Shown here: positions 16,001 through 26,600 of the stretch, in pieces
How the letters are laid out: each line of letters begins with the position of its first letter
How positions within the stretch are numbered: position 1 is the first letter of the stretch
NCBI GenBank assembly: GCA_002697625.1
Contig: NZWX01000020.1
Span: forward strand, 1-37,220
Length of the DNA: 37,220 bases
Direction: 5' to 3'
Source of the DNA: Flavobacteriales bacterium
GTDB lineage: Bacteria > Bacteroidota > Bacteroidia > Flavobacteriales > BACL11
Made by a program: the position numbers and the translations under genes
The notes under the pieces: model-generated
What the model was told of the DNA's origin: nothing
Databases searched by the model: none
The model's input: the letters and a program-made list of their open reading frames with translations, nothing else

Positions 16001-17231
16001 TACTATTTAATGAGAGTAAACTATTAGAAATTAACTGCATATTACTATCATACCAAGAATAAGAATAAGGCGCAACTCCTCCATTTAAAGACACATTGAT
16101 TTTTCCATCAGAATATGAATTACAACTTGCGTCTGTTATAGATGATGACATAGAAAAGGAGGAAGTAGGATCTTCTGAAACTAATAATGTAAAAGTTCCT
16201 AATTCAATTGAAGACACTGCATCTACAACAATATAATATGTACCGATTTCACAAAGTGATGCACTTATCTCAGATTGATTATTACAAAAATTATCATTTT
16301 CTGAAATAGCAATGACACTTGTATCTTTAACAAGATATACATAACTATCAAACTGCGCACCATTAGCTCCACACAATGAGATATTCACACCTGTAGGATT
16401 ATTAATATTAAACGAGTAAATCACGTCATTCCCAGAACTTGCAGGATAGTAATCTGTATAACATTCATTACTATTAAAATGAGTAATAACGCCCGTATTT
16501 AGGTTTCCTAAATCAATAGCATTTGCAAATGATGTTCCCTTTGTATACCTCCAAAAAGTCTCTATGTGGGGTTTGTAATAACCATCTGTATTTGGCGCGC
16601 CAGACTGAGTAGATGGATTAACACACCCACTACCATTTAAATAACCATGAGAATACCATTGACATGGAGGTCCATTTCTATACGATAATCCCTGATAAAA
16701 TGGATTTGCATCACACCTATAATCATCACCTGTCTCTATACCAACACACAACCCAAATAAAGTGACTCCACAACACACATTATCATTCCAATCACACACT
16801 TGTCCTTGATTACAGAACCCTCCAAGGGCACCAAGATTAAGTCCATCTGAAGGAATGTCATCTTCCCATGCATCAATTTTAAAATTTAAATATTGAGGAA
16901 CAGTTATTGTAGGAAAATTAAAATTTGCAAAAGTGGAGTTAAAATCAATTGAGTTACCTCCACCTACAATAGGTGTAAAATTAAAATCTTGCAAACAACT
17001 TCCACCAGTCCAAGGATATGTTAAAAGATTGTCTTGAGTCCATATTTTAAACACTAGTTCGTCTGGAGCAAATCCAATACCTAATAAAGCTTCATCTGTC
17101 GCTGCAAAATTACCTTGAACTTCCCTAAGTTTGACATCAACTAAAATTGGTCCGTCATTATAAGATTGAGCATTAGAAAAATCTAAAAGTAAAAAAGTAA
17201 ATAGTGAAAAAAACAATCTTTTAAAAATCAT
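13062..17231 (-). CDS. Giant T9SS-secreted protein: Cys-rich N-domain, 2 SprB, 8-9 Ig-like repeats, PKD, type B CTD
   Basis: The 1389-residue secreted protein begins with a signal peptide (1-22). Next comes a Cys-rich N-terminal domain (about 23-230) with ATDEALLGIGFAPDE and NVCCGVTLFGLCVG, then a pre-peptidase-like beta region (about 231-355). Two SprB repeats follow (358-520; ASCNSYSDGKINV, VSCNSYSDGQVNV). Eight Ig-like repeats of about 80 residues (about 525-1190) each start near ICEGESV, have a GA..Y.WSP core, and end in GC-D. A ninth divergent unit and one PKD (about 1218-1303) precede the T9SS type B C-terminal domain (1304-1389; VPNTFTPNDDGRND, FNRWGNEVF, WDG). Paired cysteines in each repeat suggest one disulfide per unit. 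It is probably a long surface fibre or adhesin; the ligand is unknown. It lies 20 bases after the SprB-repeat gene. Confidence 0.9.
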   Translation of the reverse strand: MIFKRLFFSLFTFLLLDFSNAQSYNDGPILVDVKLREVQGNFAATDEALLGIGFAPDELVFKIWTQDNLLTYPWTGGSCLQDFNFTPIVGGGNSIDFNSTFANFNFPTITVPQYLNFKIDAWEDDIPSDGLNLGALGGFCNQGQVCDWNDNVCCGVTLFGLCVGIETGDDYRCDANPFYQGLSYRNGPPCQWYSHGYLNGSGCVNPSTQSGAPNTDGYYKPHIETFWRYTKGTSFANAIDLGNLNTGVITHFNSNECYTDYYPASSGNDVIYSFNINNPTGVNISLCGANGAQFDSYVYLVKDTSVIAISENDNFCNNQSEISASLCEIGTYYIVVDAVSSIELGTFTLLVSEDPTSSFSMSSSITDASCNSYSDGKINVSLNGGVAPYSYSWYDSNMQLISNSLLSLNSTDSLENLQATSYIIQVSDDDNCILIDTFIVSQPSPLTMLTSSIPVSCNSYSDGQVNVVVSGGTPNYNYNWNTTPTQSNANAVFLSAGTYLLTVTDANNCIDTISETITEPSPVPVNISSNSTTVCVGGSVNLQASGALNYNWSPSLWLNTSVGTNVMSTPNTTIDYIVSGTDILGCSNTDTITVSVIQSLQMTNTPSYPSVCEGESVSIFVNGASSISWFPSNGLNTSSSNNVLASPLNTTNYMVIGTDNFGCSDTIYVNVDVLTKPNINITNNPSICEGESVPLLVSGADNYSWFPPNGLNTIIGSTVTSSPLTSTSYSVVGTLNNGCSDTISTVVSVNPNPILTTLSSNVDLCKGDTTILLVNGASNYIWSPTNSLSNINTDTTFAFPITNTNYSVVGMDSLGCSSMVSINVNVYDLPTIVASSLQSEICIGENTLLSATGGIQYNWSPSFSLSSANGTTVSANPSVNTTYMVVGTDVNQCSSWDTLSVSVNPIPVLSINNNSSTICEGENLSLIVSGANTYVWSPSLGLNTSIGNNVLASPVLSTTYDITGTDLNGCSDIISSNVIVNPSPSLSLSPNNSTICKGESIQVEVFGADTYVWSPSFGLSSTNSNIVVANPNSSITYNVVGTDGNLCMDSIEFELNIQAPPTILVSPNSPVICQGESVTLTANGATTYSWSPSNTLSSDMGSSVVSTPPTTLSYQVIGIDNTNCKDTIIVDVSVISSPTANIVSGGGIVCSGDSAAIVVDLTGNPDWEITYSVDGTVNTITSSVSPTIIYSVSEGNYTIPFVSDANECTNIGTGSQFVDVINKPQANIDFNPQNPNMLNPEVSFVNNSIFANSYLWQFGDNTPNSIEFAPVHFYEKEGVYQVVLLAENGPCTDTNFVKLVVDPYYALYVPNTFTPNDDGRNDEFEPKGVGIDRYEIYIFNRWGNEVFYSDNILNCWDGGKGVAGTYSYIINIVDKLGEFHKKTGFVLIE

Positions 17232-17251
17232 TGTACAAATATATTCTTTTT

Positions 17252-20200
17252 TTATCTTAGTAATTTTACCTGGCCCTGATACTTGAAAATTTCTTCATAT
17301 ATATTTTCTATAAAAACAGTGTAAGTATAGACTCCAATAGGGCATAAATTTTCATTATTATGATAAGTACCATCCCAATAGTCCTCAAGATTATTAGTGT
17401 CAAATATTAGTTCTCCCCATCTAGAAAACACTTTTAACTCATATTCCTTGACACCTATTCCGTAACCCTTAAAAATAGTGTTATCAGCTATACTACTAGA
17501 TGGCTTAAACGAATTTGGAATGTAAAAACTATATTCATCAACCACAACTTGTTTACTAATTGTATCAATACAGTTATGTTCTGTTTCAATTTGCAAATGA
17601 ACTGTATACCACCCGCTTTCAGAATAAATATGAGAAACGACAGAATCGTAAGCAAAAGTACCATCTCCAAAATCCCAAGTCCAACTTTTTATATCTGACC
17701 AAAATGTATTAGTTAAATCTACAAAATAGAAAGGTTCATTCTGTTGATCAAAAAATCTTTTATGGTAAGGATAGGCTTCAAAACTAGCAATAGGGCCTTC
17801 TAAATTTTCAATAGTAAAACTATCCGATTGTATACACATATTCGCGTCAGTGATTTGTACTGTATATTCTCCTTCAAACAAATTTTCTACAATTGTATCT
17901 TCTACCCCATTTGACCAGGATGCAGTATAAGAAGGGACTCCTCCAGATGCGGTAAACTCAGCTTTACCAACCCCTCTGTCACACGTATCTGTGAAATAAA
18001 ACAAATCAAAAAACAATTCTGTAGGTTGGTCTAAAGTAATTGAATCGATTGCTAAACACATGTTATTGTCATAAACTAGTACTTCATAATACCCGCTATA
18101 CAAATTATTTATTGATTTAGTAGTTTCTTCAGTATTCCAAAAATAAGTATAAGGAGAAATACCATCAGTTGGATTAACTGTTACTGAACCGTCATTAAAA
18201 CTAAAACAACTGATGTTAAACCCATTAAAATTAGAAGTAGGAAGAACCTCAGCAGAAATATAACTTAAAGGTTCATTTAGATTTATATTTAAATTTTCTG
18301 TACATCCTAACGAATCCGTAATAATAACCGAATATGATCCTGCATATAAATTATATATACTATCAGTTTGATCTCCATTATTCCACAAATAAGAATATGG
18401 ACCATACCCTCCAGAGACAGACAACTCAATCCAACCAGAGTTTTCTCCTTTACATCGTATATTATATCCAGAATAATTAGAAATACTAATGTTTGTAGTT
18501 TGAGATAATTGTTGTGGTTGATTTACATATAATTGTAATTGTTGACTACATAAATTTGCGTCTAATATCTCAAGAGAATAACTGCCAGATTCTAAATTAT
18601 ATAAATCTTCAGAATTAGATGAAAAGTTATTAGGACCCAACCAGGTATAATAATATGGAGGAGTACCTGTACCTTGCGCAATCTGAAGCTCAATACTGCC
18701 GGTAAACTCACCATAACACTGTATATCAGTTATAGTATAATTTATCTGCATAGAATCATTTTGCAAAATCTCTACCGAATCGGTATACTTACAATTGTTA
18801 TCATCTGTTATTGTATATGAATGAAAACCTGCCCACATTGCAGAAGTATCTGTAACTCCCCAGTCTAAAATATATGGAGAAATACCACCATTTATTTGAA
18901 TATTAGCTGTCGCAGTACTATCCCCGAAACAAGATACTGAAGTTGTATTAGTTACAGCAGTTAATTGTTGTGGTTCAGTAATTATAACATCTCTACTAAT
19001 GGTACAATTAGTAGCATCAGTAATATTTATAGTATAAACAGAAGACGGGATATTTGCTAAATCTTGTGAAGTAGCACCAGTATTCCAATTATAAAGAAAA
19101 GGAGTATTACCTCCAATAATTTCTAAATCAATACTTCCATCAGAACCTCCAAAACAACTAACATTTGTAATAGTTCTAATGGTATCAAATAAATATAATG
19201 AAACAGTAAAAGTATCGGTAATTATACAATTGTTATTATCATAAATGTTAAGTATGTAATCACCATGTGTTAAATTTGAATTTACTGAATCAGTAATTCC
19301 ATTACTCCATACGAATGAATAATTTGGTGTACCACCAGAAACATAAACTTCTATCGATCCATCAGAATAAGTTTCGCAACTCTCATCCGTAACAGATGTA
19401 GAAATATATAATGGATTTGGTGATGTTATTGAGAAGTTTAATTGTTTAGGACAATTAAAGGTGTCATTAACTACAACAGAATACATTCCTGATGTTAAAT
19501 TAAAAACCTGAGAGTTTGTAGATGAAAAATTATTAGGTCCTGTCCAGGAAAAAGTAGGATTTGTAGCGTTTGGAGTTAATAAAATAATATTTCCATCATT
19601 TACCCCATTACAACTAATATTAGTAATAAATGTATCTACAAAAATAATATTCCCTATTCCTACTGATTCTGTAACTAATGTTTGACAATTATTTGCATCT
19701 GTGATTGTTAAATTATACGCACCAGCTTCTAATGAGGAGATGTTTAAATTCCCAGAGCTAAATGAATTAGGTCCAATCCAAGAAAACGTATATACTCCAG
19801 ATGATGTTATGGATACATCAATAGCACCATCCGCATATGAATAACAACTTTCATCTACTACTGATGTAGAAAATTGTATTTCTGTAGGCTGAGATACTAC
19901 TAATGGAGAATGATTTACTGAAGGAGAACAACCGTTTACATCTGTAATAGTATAATTGTAAAGACCCGCTATCAAACTAAATGCATCTTCAGAGATATTA
20001 AAATATCCATTAGGGCTATTCCAAATTGTAGTATAATTACCAAAACCACCTGATATATTTAAGTCAATACTTCCGTCATTTAATCCGTTACAACTAACAT
20101 CTGTAATAACATGAGAAACTATAATTTCTGAAGGTTCAGTTATAACATAAGATGATGAAGGTCCAATACATCCTGTACTGTCTGTTATATTAATGGTATA

Positions 20201-21925
20201 TATTCCTGGTTCTAATAACGAAATATCCTCTTGATTTGAAGTATATCCATTTGGTCCTGTCCAATTAAAAATTAAACCAGCTCCAGTTGTAGTTAAGTCA
20301 ACACTTCCATCATTAAATCCAAAACAACTCACATTAGTTGAATTTCCATACAAAGTAATATCAGATGGTTCAGTGATGGTAATTGATTCAAAAATCGGTC
20401 CACAATTGTTTGCGTCTGTAATTGTTGCTGTATACACATCCATACCCAAATTTGAAATATTGACTCCATTATTATTATATCCACCTAAAGAACTCCAACT
20501 AACATTATAAGGCTGCGTTCCTCCAGATAAAATTAAACTTATCTCTCCATCGTTTAAACCATAACAACTTACGTTTGTATAGGTAGAACTATCCACTAAA
20601 GAAGAAGGCTCTACAATACTTACCGAAATCATTGGTGTAGGACATAAGTTCGAATCTGTTATTACGCAATGATACACACCTTCAGAAAGATTATTTAAAT
20701 CTTCTGAAATAGAATTAAATCCACTAACAGAATCATGCCAGAAAAAATTATAAGGAGGGGTCCCACCTGAAACTGACAAATCAACAGAACCATCCGTTAA
20801 TCCAAAACATGAAATCTGATTTACAATTGTATCTTTTTGAATAATAGACTGATTATAAATAGCAACAGTATCAGAAAATAATACACAGCTACCATTAGTT
20901 GCTGTATAAAAATATTGTCCAGGACCAACAAATATAGATGTTGTTGTGTCTCCTGTACTCCATAAAACTGAATAATTAGAATTTGTAATTCCAGCATCTA
21001 AAACCAGTGTAGAATCTAAACATTCTACAAATAATGTGTCTGAAACAATACTTACCATATTCGTATCAATACTAACCGCTGTTGAAGAAAAACTATTTGC
21101 TTCTAAAAAAACACCAGAATCTAAATAATCGTCAGATCCATCTGCTATTGCTAAACGAATATGATAAGTTTCGCAAGGCTGAACAACGGCCATTGCTGTA
21201 AAAACATCTGTATATCCATTATATGAAATATTAGTATTTCCGTTATTATAATAGATTCCATTATATGCAGGGTGAACTGAACTAACTGTAATAGGCAATG
21301 GTGGATTACTATTAGGAACTACCGCTATATTTTGAGATCCGTTTGGAAAACCCGCCGGACTAGAATATATTCCTGTTATTCCTGGTCCACTAATAAAAAA
21401 CCCAAAAACATCATTATAAGAAGAATTAACCCAAGTTAAATATTCCTCAGAACCAAAACTATAATTAAAAATGATGGTATCTGATTCGGGTATAAAATCA
21501 AACTCTAATACACACATGTCATTGATGTCAGACACTGAGAAACCTTGACCAACCAGTGGAGGTACTGAATTTGCAACAGTATACAAGTCATTACAAATAG
21601 TACCTACAACATTATTACATTGTGAACCATTGGCAGGAGTATTATTTGAAGAAGGGTTTCCTCCTAAATCTGCATCTGTAACATGTCCTGAACTCATAAC
21701 AATTCCACTTTGCATTCCTATACTATTCCCATTTGAAAAGTATCCTATTTGTTGATTATTACCTGAAAACTGAATATTACTTATACTAACTCCTCCTCCA
21801 ACTAAAACATTACTTATTAAATGTGTTGGATTATTATTAGGCGCATTGTTAGTTATTCCTATCTGAGCCTGAACAGCAAAAGAAAGGAGGAGAGAAAATA
21901 TAATAAAAAGAACTTTATTGTTCAT
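17252..21925 (-). CDS. Giant T9SS-secreted protein: choice-of-anchor L domain, 13 SprB repeats, PKD, type B CTD
   Basis: The 1557-residue protein has a signal peptide (cleavage near 20/21, QAQIG). A choice-of-anchor L type domain follows (about 22-280) with QSGIVMSSG, FDFIPESDTIIFNYSFGSEE and YNDVFGFFISGPG. After an Ig-like linker come about 13 SprB repeats (about 364-1370), each beginning like VSCFGLTDGSVDL, with GGTPPYNFFW in the middle and YTITDANNC near the end. A PKD unit (WTWDFGDGTFAYD, about 1375-1464) and a type B T9SS signal (1465-1557; IPNSFKP, FSRWGELIF, YWDG) close the chain. The FTPNDDG motif is altered to FKPSSSI. SprB itself is the large gliding adhesin of Flavobacterium; this protein is much shorter and should be called SprB-repeat-containing, not SprB. 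Confidence 0.92.
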   Translation of the reverse strand: MNNKVLFIIFSLLLSFAVQAQIGITNNAPNNNPTHLISNVLVGGGVSISNIQFSGNNQQIGYFSNGNSIGMQSGIVMSSGHVTDADLGGNPSSNNTPANGSQCNNVVGTICNDLYTVANSVPPLVGQGFSVSDINDMCVLEFDFIPESDTIIFNYSFGSEEYLTWVNSSYNDVFGFFISGPGITGIYSSPAGFPNGSQNIAVVPNSNPPLPITVSSVHPAYNGIYYNNGNTNISYNGYTDVFTAMAVVQPCETYHIRLAIADGSDDYLDSGVFLEANSFSSTAVSIDTNMVSIVSDTLFVECLDSTLVLDAGITNSNYSVLWSTGDTTTSIFVGPGQYFYTATNGSCVLFSDTVAIYNQSIIQKDTIVNQISCFGLTDGSVDLSVSGGTPPYNFFWHDSVSGFNSISEDLNNLSEGVYHCVITDSNLCPTPMISVSIVEPSSLVDSSTYTNVSCYGLNDGEISLILSGGTQPYNVSWSSLGGYNNNGVNISNLGMDVYTATITDANNCGPIFESITITEPSDITLYGNSTNVSCFGFNDGSVDLTTTGAGLIFNWTGPNGYTSNQEDISLLEPGIYTINITDSTGCIGPSSSYVITEPSEIIVSHVITDVSCNGLNDGSIDLNISGGFGNYTTIWNSPNGYFNISEDAFSLIAGLYNYTITDVNGCSPSVNHSPLVVSQPTEIQFSTSVVDESCYSYADGAIDVSITSSGVYTFSWIGPNSFSSGNLNISSLEAGAYNLTITDANNCQTLVTESVGIGNIIFVDTFITNISCNGVNDGNIILLTPNATNPTFSWTGPNNFSSTNSQVFNLTSGMYSVVVNDTFNCPKQLNFSITSPNPLYISTSVTDESCETYSDGSIEVYVSGGTPNYSFVWSNGITDSVNSNLTHGDYILNIYDNNNCIITDTFTVSLYLFDTIRTITNVSCFGGSDGSIDLEIIGGNTPFLYNWNTGATSQDLANIPSSVYTINITDATNCTISRDVIITEPQQLTAVTNTTSVSCFGDSTATANIQINGGISPYILDWGVTDTSAMWAGFHSYTITDDNNCKYTDSVEILQNDSMQINYTITDIQCYGEFTGSIELQIAQGTGTPPYYYTWLGPNNFSSNSEDLYNLESGSYSLEILDANLCSQQLQLYVNQPQQLSQTTNISISNYSGYNIRCKGENSGWIELSVSGGYGPYSYLWNNGDQTDSIYNLYAGSYSVIITDSLGCTENLNINLNEPLSYISAEVLPTSNFNGFNISCFSFNDGSVTVNPTDGISPYTYFWNTEETTKSINNLYSGYYEVLVYDNNMCLAIDSITLDQPTELFFDLFYFTDTCDRGVGKAEFTASGGVPSYTASWSNGVEDTIVENLFEGEYTVQITDANMCIQSDSFTIENLEGPIASFEAYPYHKRFFDQQNEPFYFVDLTNTFWSDIKSWTWDFGDGTFAYDSVVSHIYSESGWYTVHLQIETEHNCIDTISKQVVVDEYSFYIPNSFKPSSSIADNTIFKGYGIGVKEYELKVFSRWGELIFDTNNLEDYWDGTYHNNENLCPIGVYTYTVFIENIYEEIFKYQGQVKLLR

Positions 21926-21976
21926 AAGTAAATAATATTAAATACAAAGATAATGAAAAAAGGTAAATAGTAAACT

Positions 21977-23563
21977 CTACTCCTTCTTCAAATATATAAG
22001 GTTTAGACTATTTTGCGCATTGGAGTTGAACCCTGAAATATTTTTATTAGTAAAACGAATAATCTGATCGTAATACAAGGGAATAATTGCCATATTTTGC
22101 ATTATTATTCCATCTAATTTTTGATACATCGCTATTCTCTTTTTGATATTTGTTTCTTTTACAGACTTCTCATACAATATATCAAATTCCTCATTGTGGA
22201 AATGAGTATAGTTGGGTCCATCAGGACAAAAATTACCACTATAAAACAAGGAAAGATAATTCTCCGCATCTGGATAATCAGCCATCCAACTACCCCTAAA
22301 AAAATCCAGTTTTGATGTAGCGACCATTTGCCTATGTGTAGATGGTGGATTTACTTCAATCTTTAACTCAATACCTATTTTTTTTACTTCAGATTGTATA
22401 AACTCACAAAAATCCAAATAGGAAGATGTAGTGTGTAAAATTATAGGTTCTAATCCCTGTCCATTTGGGAATCCAGCTTTTTCTAAATAATCTAGCGCCT
22501 TAACTTGATTGTATTCATCATAAATTAAAGTATCGGAAAAAGAAGGTAATCCATTAGGTATAAAACCATTATTAGCGGCAATCCCTATGTTATTCCTCAA
22601 ATACTTTAGCATCTTATCTTTATCTATTGCAGAGTTTATAGCTTTTCTTAGATATATATTCTCTGAAGTTTCACTTGTTCCATCTAATAAAAACCCTAGA
22701 TACTCTGTATTTAAAAAAGGTAGAGATTCTAAATTAATTTTCTCTGAATATTTGTCTTGTAACGATCCATCTCTATTTAATATCTCATCTTTGTAAGAAG
22801 GGTCTATTCCTGAAATAAAATCCACATCACCTTGTAAAAAACTCAGAAATTCAGATTGTTTATCCTTAATAAAAGTAATTGAAACAGCATCTAAATATGG
22901 TAGTTTTACTCCATTTTCGTGTTCAAAATAGTTGTTGTTTTTTCTTAAAACCAGCTTTACACCTTCTTGCCAATATTTAAATTGAAACGGACCGGTTCCC
23001 ACTGGATTGGAACGGAAATCCTTTGTATCAGCACATTCAAATGGGACAACTGAACAATATTGCATGCTTAATAAAGATAAAAAAGGAGGAAAAGATTGTT
23101 TTAAATAAATCTGTAAGGTTGTATCATTTATTGCAGAATATGAAGAAACATTATTAAACACCCAAGAACCAGGAGCTGCTAAATCTTCACGTAGTAATCT
23201 GTCAAAAGAATATACAAAATCAGAAGCAACCACCCTTCTACCTCTTCCTTCTTTGAAAATTTCATTATCATGAAAGAACACATCTTCTCTGAGATAAAAG
23301 GTGTATAATAATCCATCTTCAGAAATTTTCCAACTGGATGCAACAGACGGATCAACTTCTAGATTACTCCCCATCTTAACTAATGAATTAAATAATTGAG
23401 AAGTGGCCCAAATTGTTGCCTTATCCTTTGCAAATACAGGGTCTAATGTAGAAATTCCATTGGACTCATTGTATTTAAATATTTTTAAATTTGAATTATC
23501 ATATTTAGTAGAACATGAAAACAAAAAAAAGATATAAATAAAAAAGAAGAATCTAAAATTCAT
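21977..23563 (-). CDS. Peptide/nickel-type ABC transporter substrate-binding lipoprotein (OppA/SBP_bac_5 family)
   Basis: The 528-residue protein begins with a lipoprotein signal (LFSC, Cys17). The family-5 solute-binding fold is evident: NGISTLDPVFAKDKATIWAT near the start, DPSVASSWKISEDGLLYTF with FYLREDVFFHD, SDFVYSFDRLL, NPVGTGPFQFKYW, and near the end YPDAENYLSLFYSG. Members bind oligopeptides, nickel or sugars for uptake. No permease or ATPase gene is in the window, so it is an orphan binding protein. It sits between two giant adhesin genes with gaps of 40 and 51 bases, on the same strand, so it is probably co-transcribed with them. Whether it takes part in uptake or in adhesin biogenesis cannot be read from the sequence. 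Confidence 0.9.
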   Translation of the reverse strand: MNFRFFFFIYIFFLFSCSTKYDNSNLKIFKYNESNGISTLDPVFAKDKATIWATSQLFNSLVKMGSNLEVDPSVASSWKISEDGLLYTFYLREDVFFHDNEIFKEGRGRRVVASDFVYSFDRLLREDLAAPGSWVFNNVSSYSAINDTTLQIYLKQSFPPFLSLLSMQYCSVVPFECADTKDFRSNPVGTGPFQFKYWQEGVKLVLRKNNNYFEHENGVKLPYLDAVSITFIKDKQSEFLSFLQGDVDFISGIDPSYKDEILNRDGSLQDKYSEKINLESLPFLNTEYLGFLLDGTSETSENIYLRKAINSAIDKDKMLKYLRNNIGIAANNGFIPNGLPSFSDTLIYDEYNQVKALDYLEKAGFPNGQGLEPIILHTTSSYLDFCEFIQSEVKKIGIELKIEVNPPSTHRQMVATSKLDFFRGSWMADYPDAENYLSLFYSGNFCPDGPNYTHFHNEEFDILYEKSVKETNIKKRIAMYQKLDGIIMQNMAIIPLYYDQIIRFTNKNISGFNSNAQNSLNLIYLKKE

Positions 23564-23603
23564 TTTACAAATATTAGTTCGGCTAATTTATTAATAAATA
23601 TAT

Positions 23604-26600
23604 TTATTTCATCAAGTTTACCTCTCCATTATACACCCATGTCTTATCATTGTAATCTGTAACTCTTATTGAATAAAGATAAGTACCATTTTCCATAAAA
23701 TTTCCTGTATTAGAGGAATATCCATCCCATCCAAAATCCTTATTATCTGAAGAAAAAATCAACTCTCCCCACCTATTAAATATCTTCATCTCAAATTCAT
23801 AAACACCTTGTGTAGAAGATAGAAACTCATCATTTAATCCATCATTATTAGGGGTAAATGCAGTAGGAACAAAAACTGAAAATTCTTCACCAACAATAAC
23901 CTGATGTGTTATTTCATCTGAACAACCAATATCATTCTCAACATACAATAATACATCATAATTTCCTGCTTCTATAAAATTAATTATAACATCAGTATTA
24001 TCTGAATCTATTATTCCATTATCAAAATCCCACTCAAAGAACAAGTCAGAACCTGAATTATTTGTAAATAATACCTCTGAATCCAAAACACTTACCCTTC
24101 TGTCAGACATATCAAACTCGGCAATTGGGTTTTTATGAACAATTATAAAACTATCCTTTAAATTAAGATTTTTACAACCATTAACAGTTTCAACTGACAA
24201 TAAAACATCATATATTCCTGAGTTTTTATAAGAATGTGAAGGATTCTTTTCAGAAGAAATGATTCTGTCTCCAAAATCCCAATTATATTCTATAATTATA
24301 TCATCTGAATTTGTATTATTTATAAAATTAATCTGTTCTAATTCACAAACTTCTCTATCAACTAAAAAATGTACTTCAGGAAGATCAAAAATCTTTATTT
24401 GTTTCTCTAGATTAGAAGAACATCCTTTTGCTGAACTAACTAATAAATTGACTGGATAAATTCCTGCTTGAGAATATTCATTTGAAGAATTAGTAAATAC
24501 TGATGTGTTTCCATCACCAAAACTCCAAGAATAATGTAAGATATCACCTTCTATAATTGATGCTTGTGAAGTAAATCTTGTGATATCTCCCTTACAAATC
24601 TGTTCTACATCAAATAAAATCTCGGGATTAGGATTTACAATTGCTTGCTCATTAACAGAACTAATACACCCAAAATTTGATCTTACCTGTAAACTAACAT
24701 CAAACGCTCCCCACTTTTCATAAACATGAGAATTATGTTCTGTGTCTGAAAGTATACTTGCATCTCCAAAGTCCCAGGTCCAATCTGTAATATATCCATC
24801 ATTTAATACAATTATAGATGTAAATTCACTTTCAAAACCTTCACAGACTTCAGAAATATTTAAAAATACTTCTGGATTTTCATGAACTAACACTTCTTTT
24901 GTTATAGCATTTAAACATCCTAAATCTGAATTTACAACTAATGTAGAATTAAAAATACCAGGAGAAGAAAAAAGAATGCTGGGATTTGAATTAGATGAAG
25001 ATTGATATCCATCTCCAAAACTCCATAGAACTGAGGTAACATCACTTCCTGAAAGATTTGTAAAATTTGTTTTCTGACCAAAACAAACCTCATCGGTTCT
25101 AAAATTTACTTGTGGAAGTGGTAAAACCTCTACAATTTGACTAGTTTTCGCATCACAATTATTGTCTAAGTTTTTTACTAATAAGTCTACATTGTACAAT
25201 CCGATAGTATCGAATTGAAAATAATCATCCTGACTATATAAGTTTTGTCCAAGAATTGTCCATTCCCATGAAAATGAAGAAGCATTGATTCCCGCATCAC
25301 CATATAATTCCATACTGTCCAAATAACAATTTTTTAAGGTAGTAAAAAATGGTTCAGGTATATTCGTATCTACTATCACAAATACTGAATCCGTTGCAAA
25401 ACACATTCCATCTGAATTTGTAATGTAAAACATATTGTTTTCTAAAGGGAAAGCAAGAGTATTGGCGATTGAATCTTGCAATAAATAAGGAGAAGAATTC
25501 CATATATAATTAGTAGCTGAACCAATGGATTCTAATAATACAGTATCTCCAAAACAAAGTAATTTATCTAATCCTGCATCTACAGTTATTTCTACTACCT
25601 GTATAGAATCATCAGAAGAAACTATTATCTGACATGAAGATGAATTTTCAATTACTAGTGTTGGGTGAAAATAACTGCCAGAAGAATAAGAATGTGTTGG
25701 ATGACTGTCAGTTGAAAATATTCCATCTCCAAAATCCCATAAATACAAATCTGTATTCTGAACATTTGAAGTAAACTCAACAGAATCGTAATGACACATT
25801 GTGTTTGTACTAAATGTAAAGCTTCCACTAGGTCCAAATATTGATATTAAATTAATATATTTTAATGTATCCTTACAAGCAAAATCATCTTCTACAACTA
25901 ACTGAACGTCAAACTCTCCTGAAAAAGAGTACAAGTGTGATGGACTTATCTGACTTGAGTTAAGACCATCTCCAAAATCCCATGTATAATTTATAATGTT
26001 TCCTACAGATTGATTTGAAAACGTAGTAATAAGCGGAGGACAATTAGAAGTAATAGTATTTGAAGTAAAATTCGCTTCTACCTCTTGAACTTTTATAGTA
26101 TCTACATTTTTAACTGAGACACATCCAAAAGTATCAGTAATAATTAAACTTATAGGAAATACACCTATAGAATTAAAACTATGTATTGGACTTATTGAAG
26201 AAGATGTGGTACCATCCCCAAAATCCCAATTGTATTCAAGAGAAATTCCTTTTGAAGAGTCAACAAATACAACCTCATCATTTTTACATATTTTATCATC
26301 ACTAATATCAAAGTCTATTTCTGGATAAACAAATTTTATATAGTCCTCTATAACTAAAGTATCTTTACATCCTTCAATGGATTTTGAAAACAAGGTTATA
26401 TCGTAAAATCCTTCATTTGTATAAACATGTTGAGGGTTATTTAAAAAAGAGGTTGAACCATCACCAAAATCCCAAATAACATATGAAGTTACAGAAGATA
26501 AATCCTCAAAATCAACTGTCAACGTATTGCATCCCTGAACATTATTAATTGCAAAATCAGTCTCAACTTGAGTAACACGGAACATATCTTCAATAACTAA

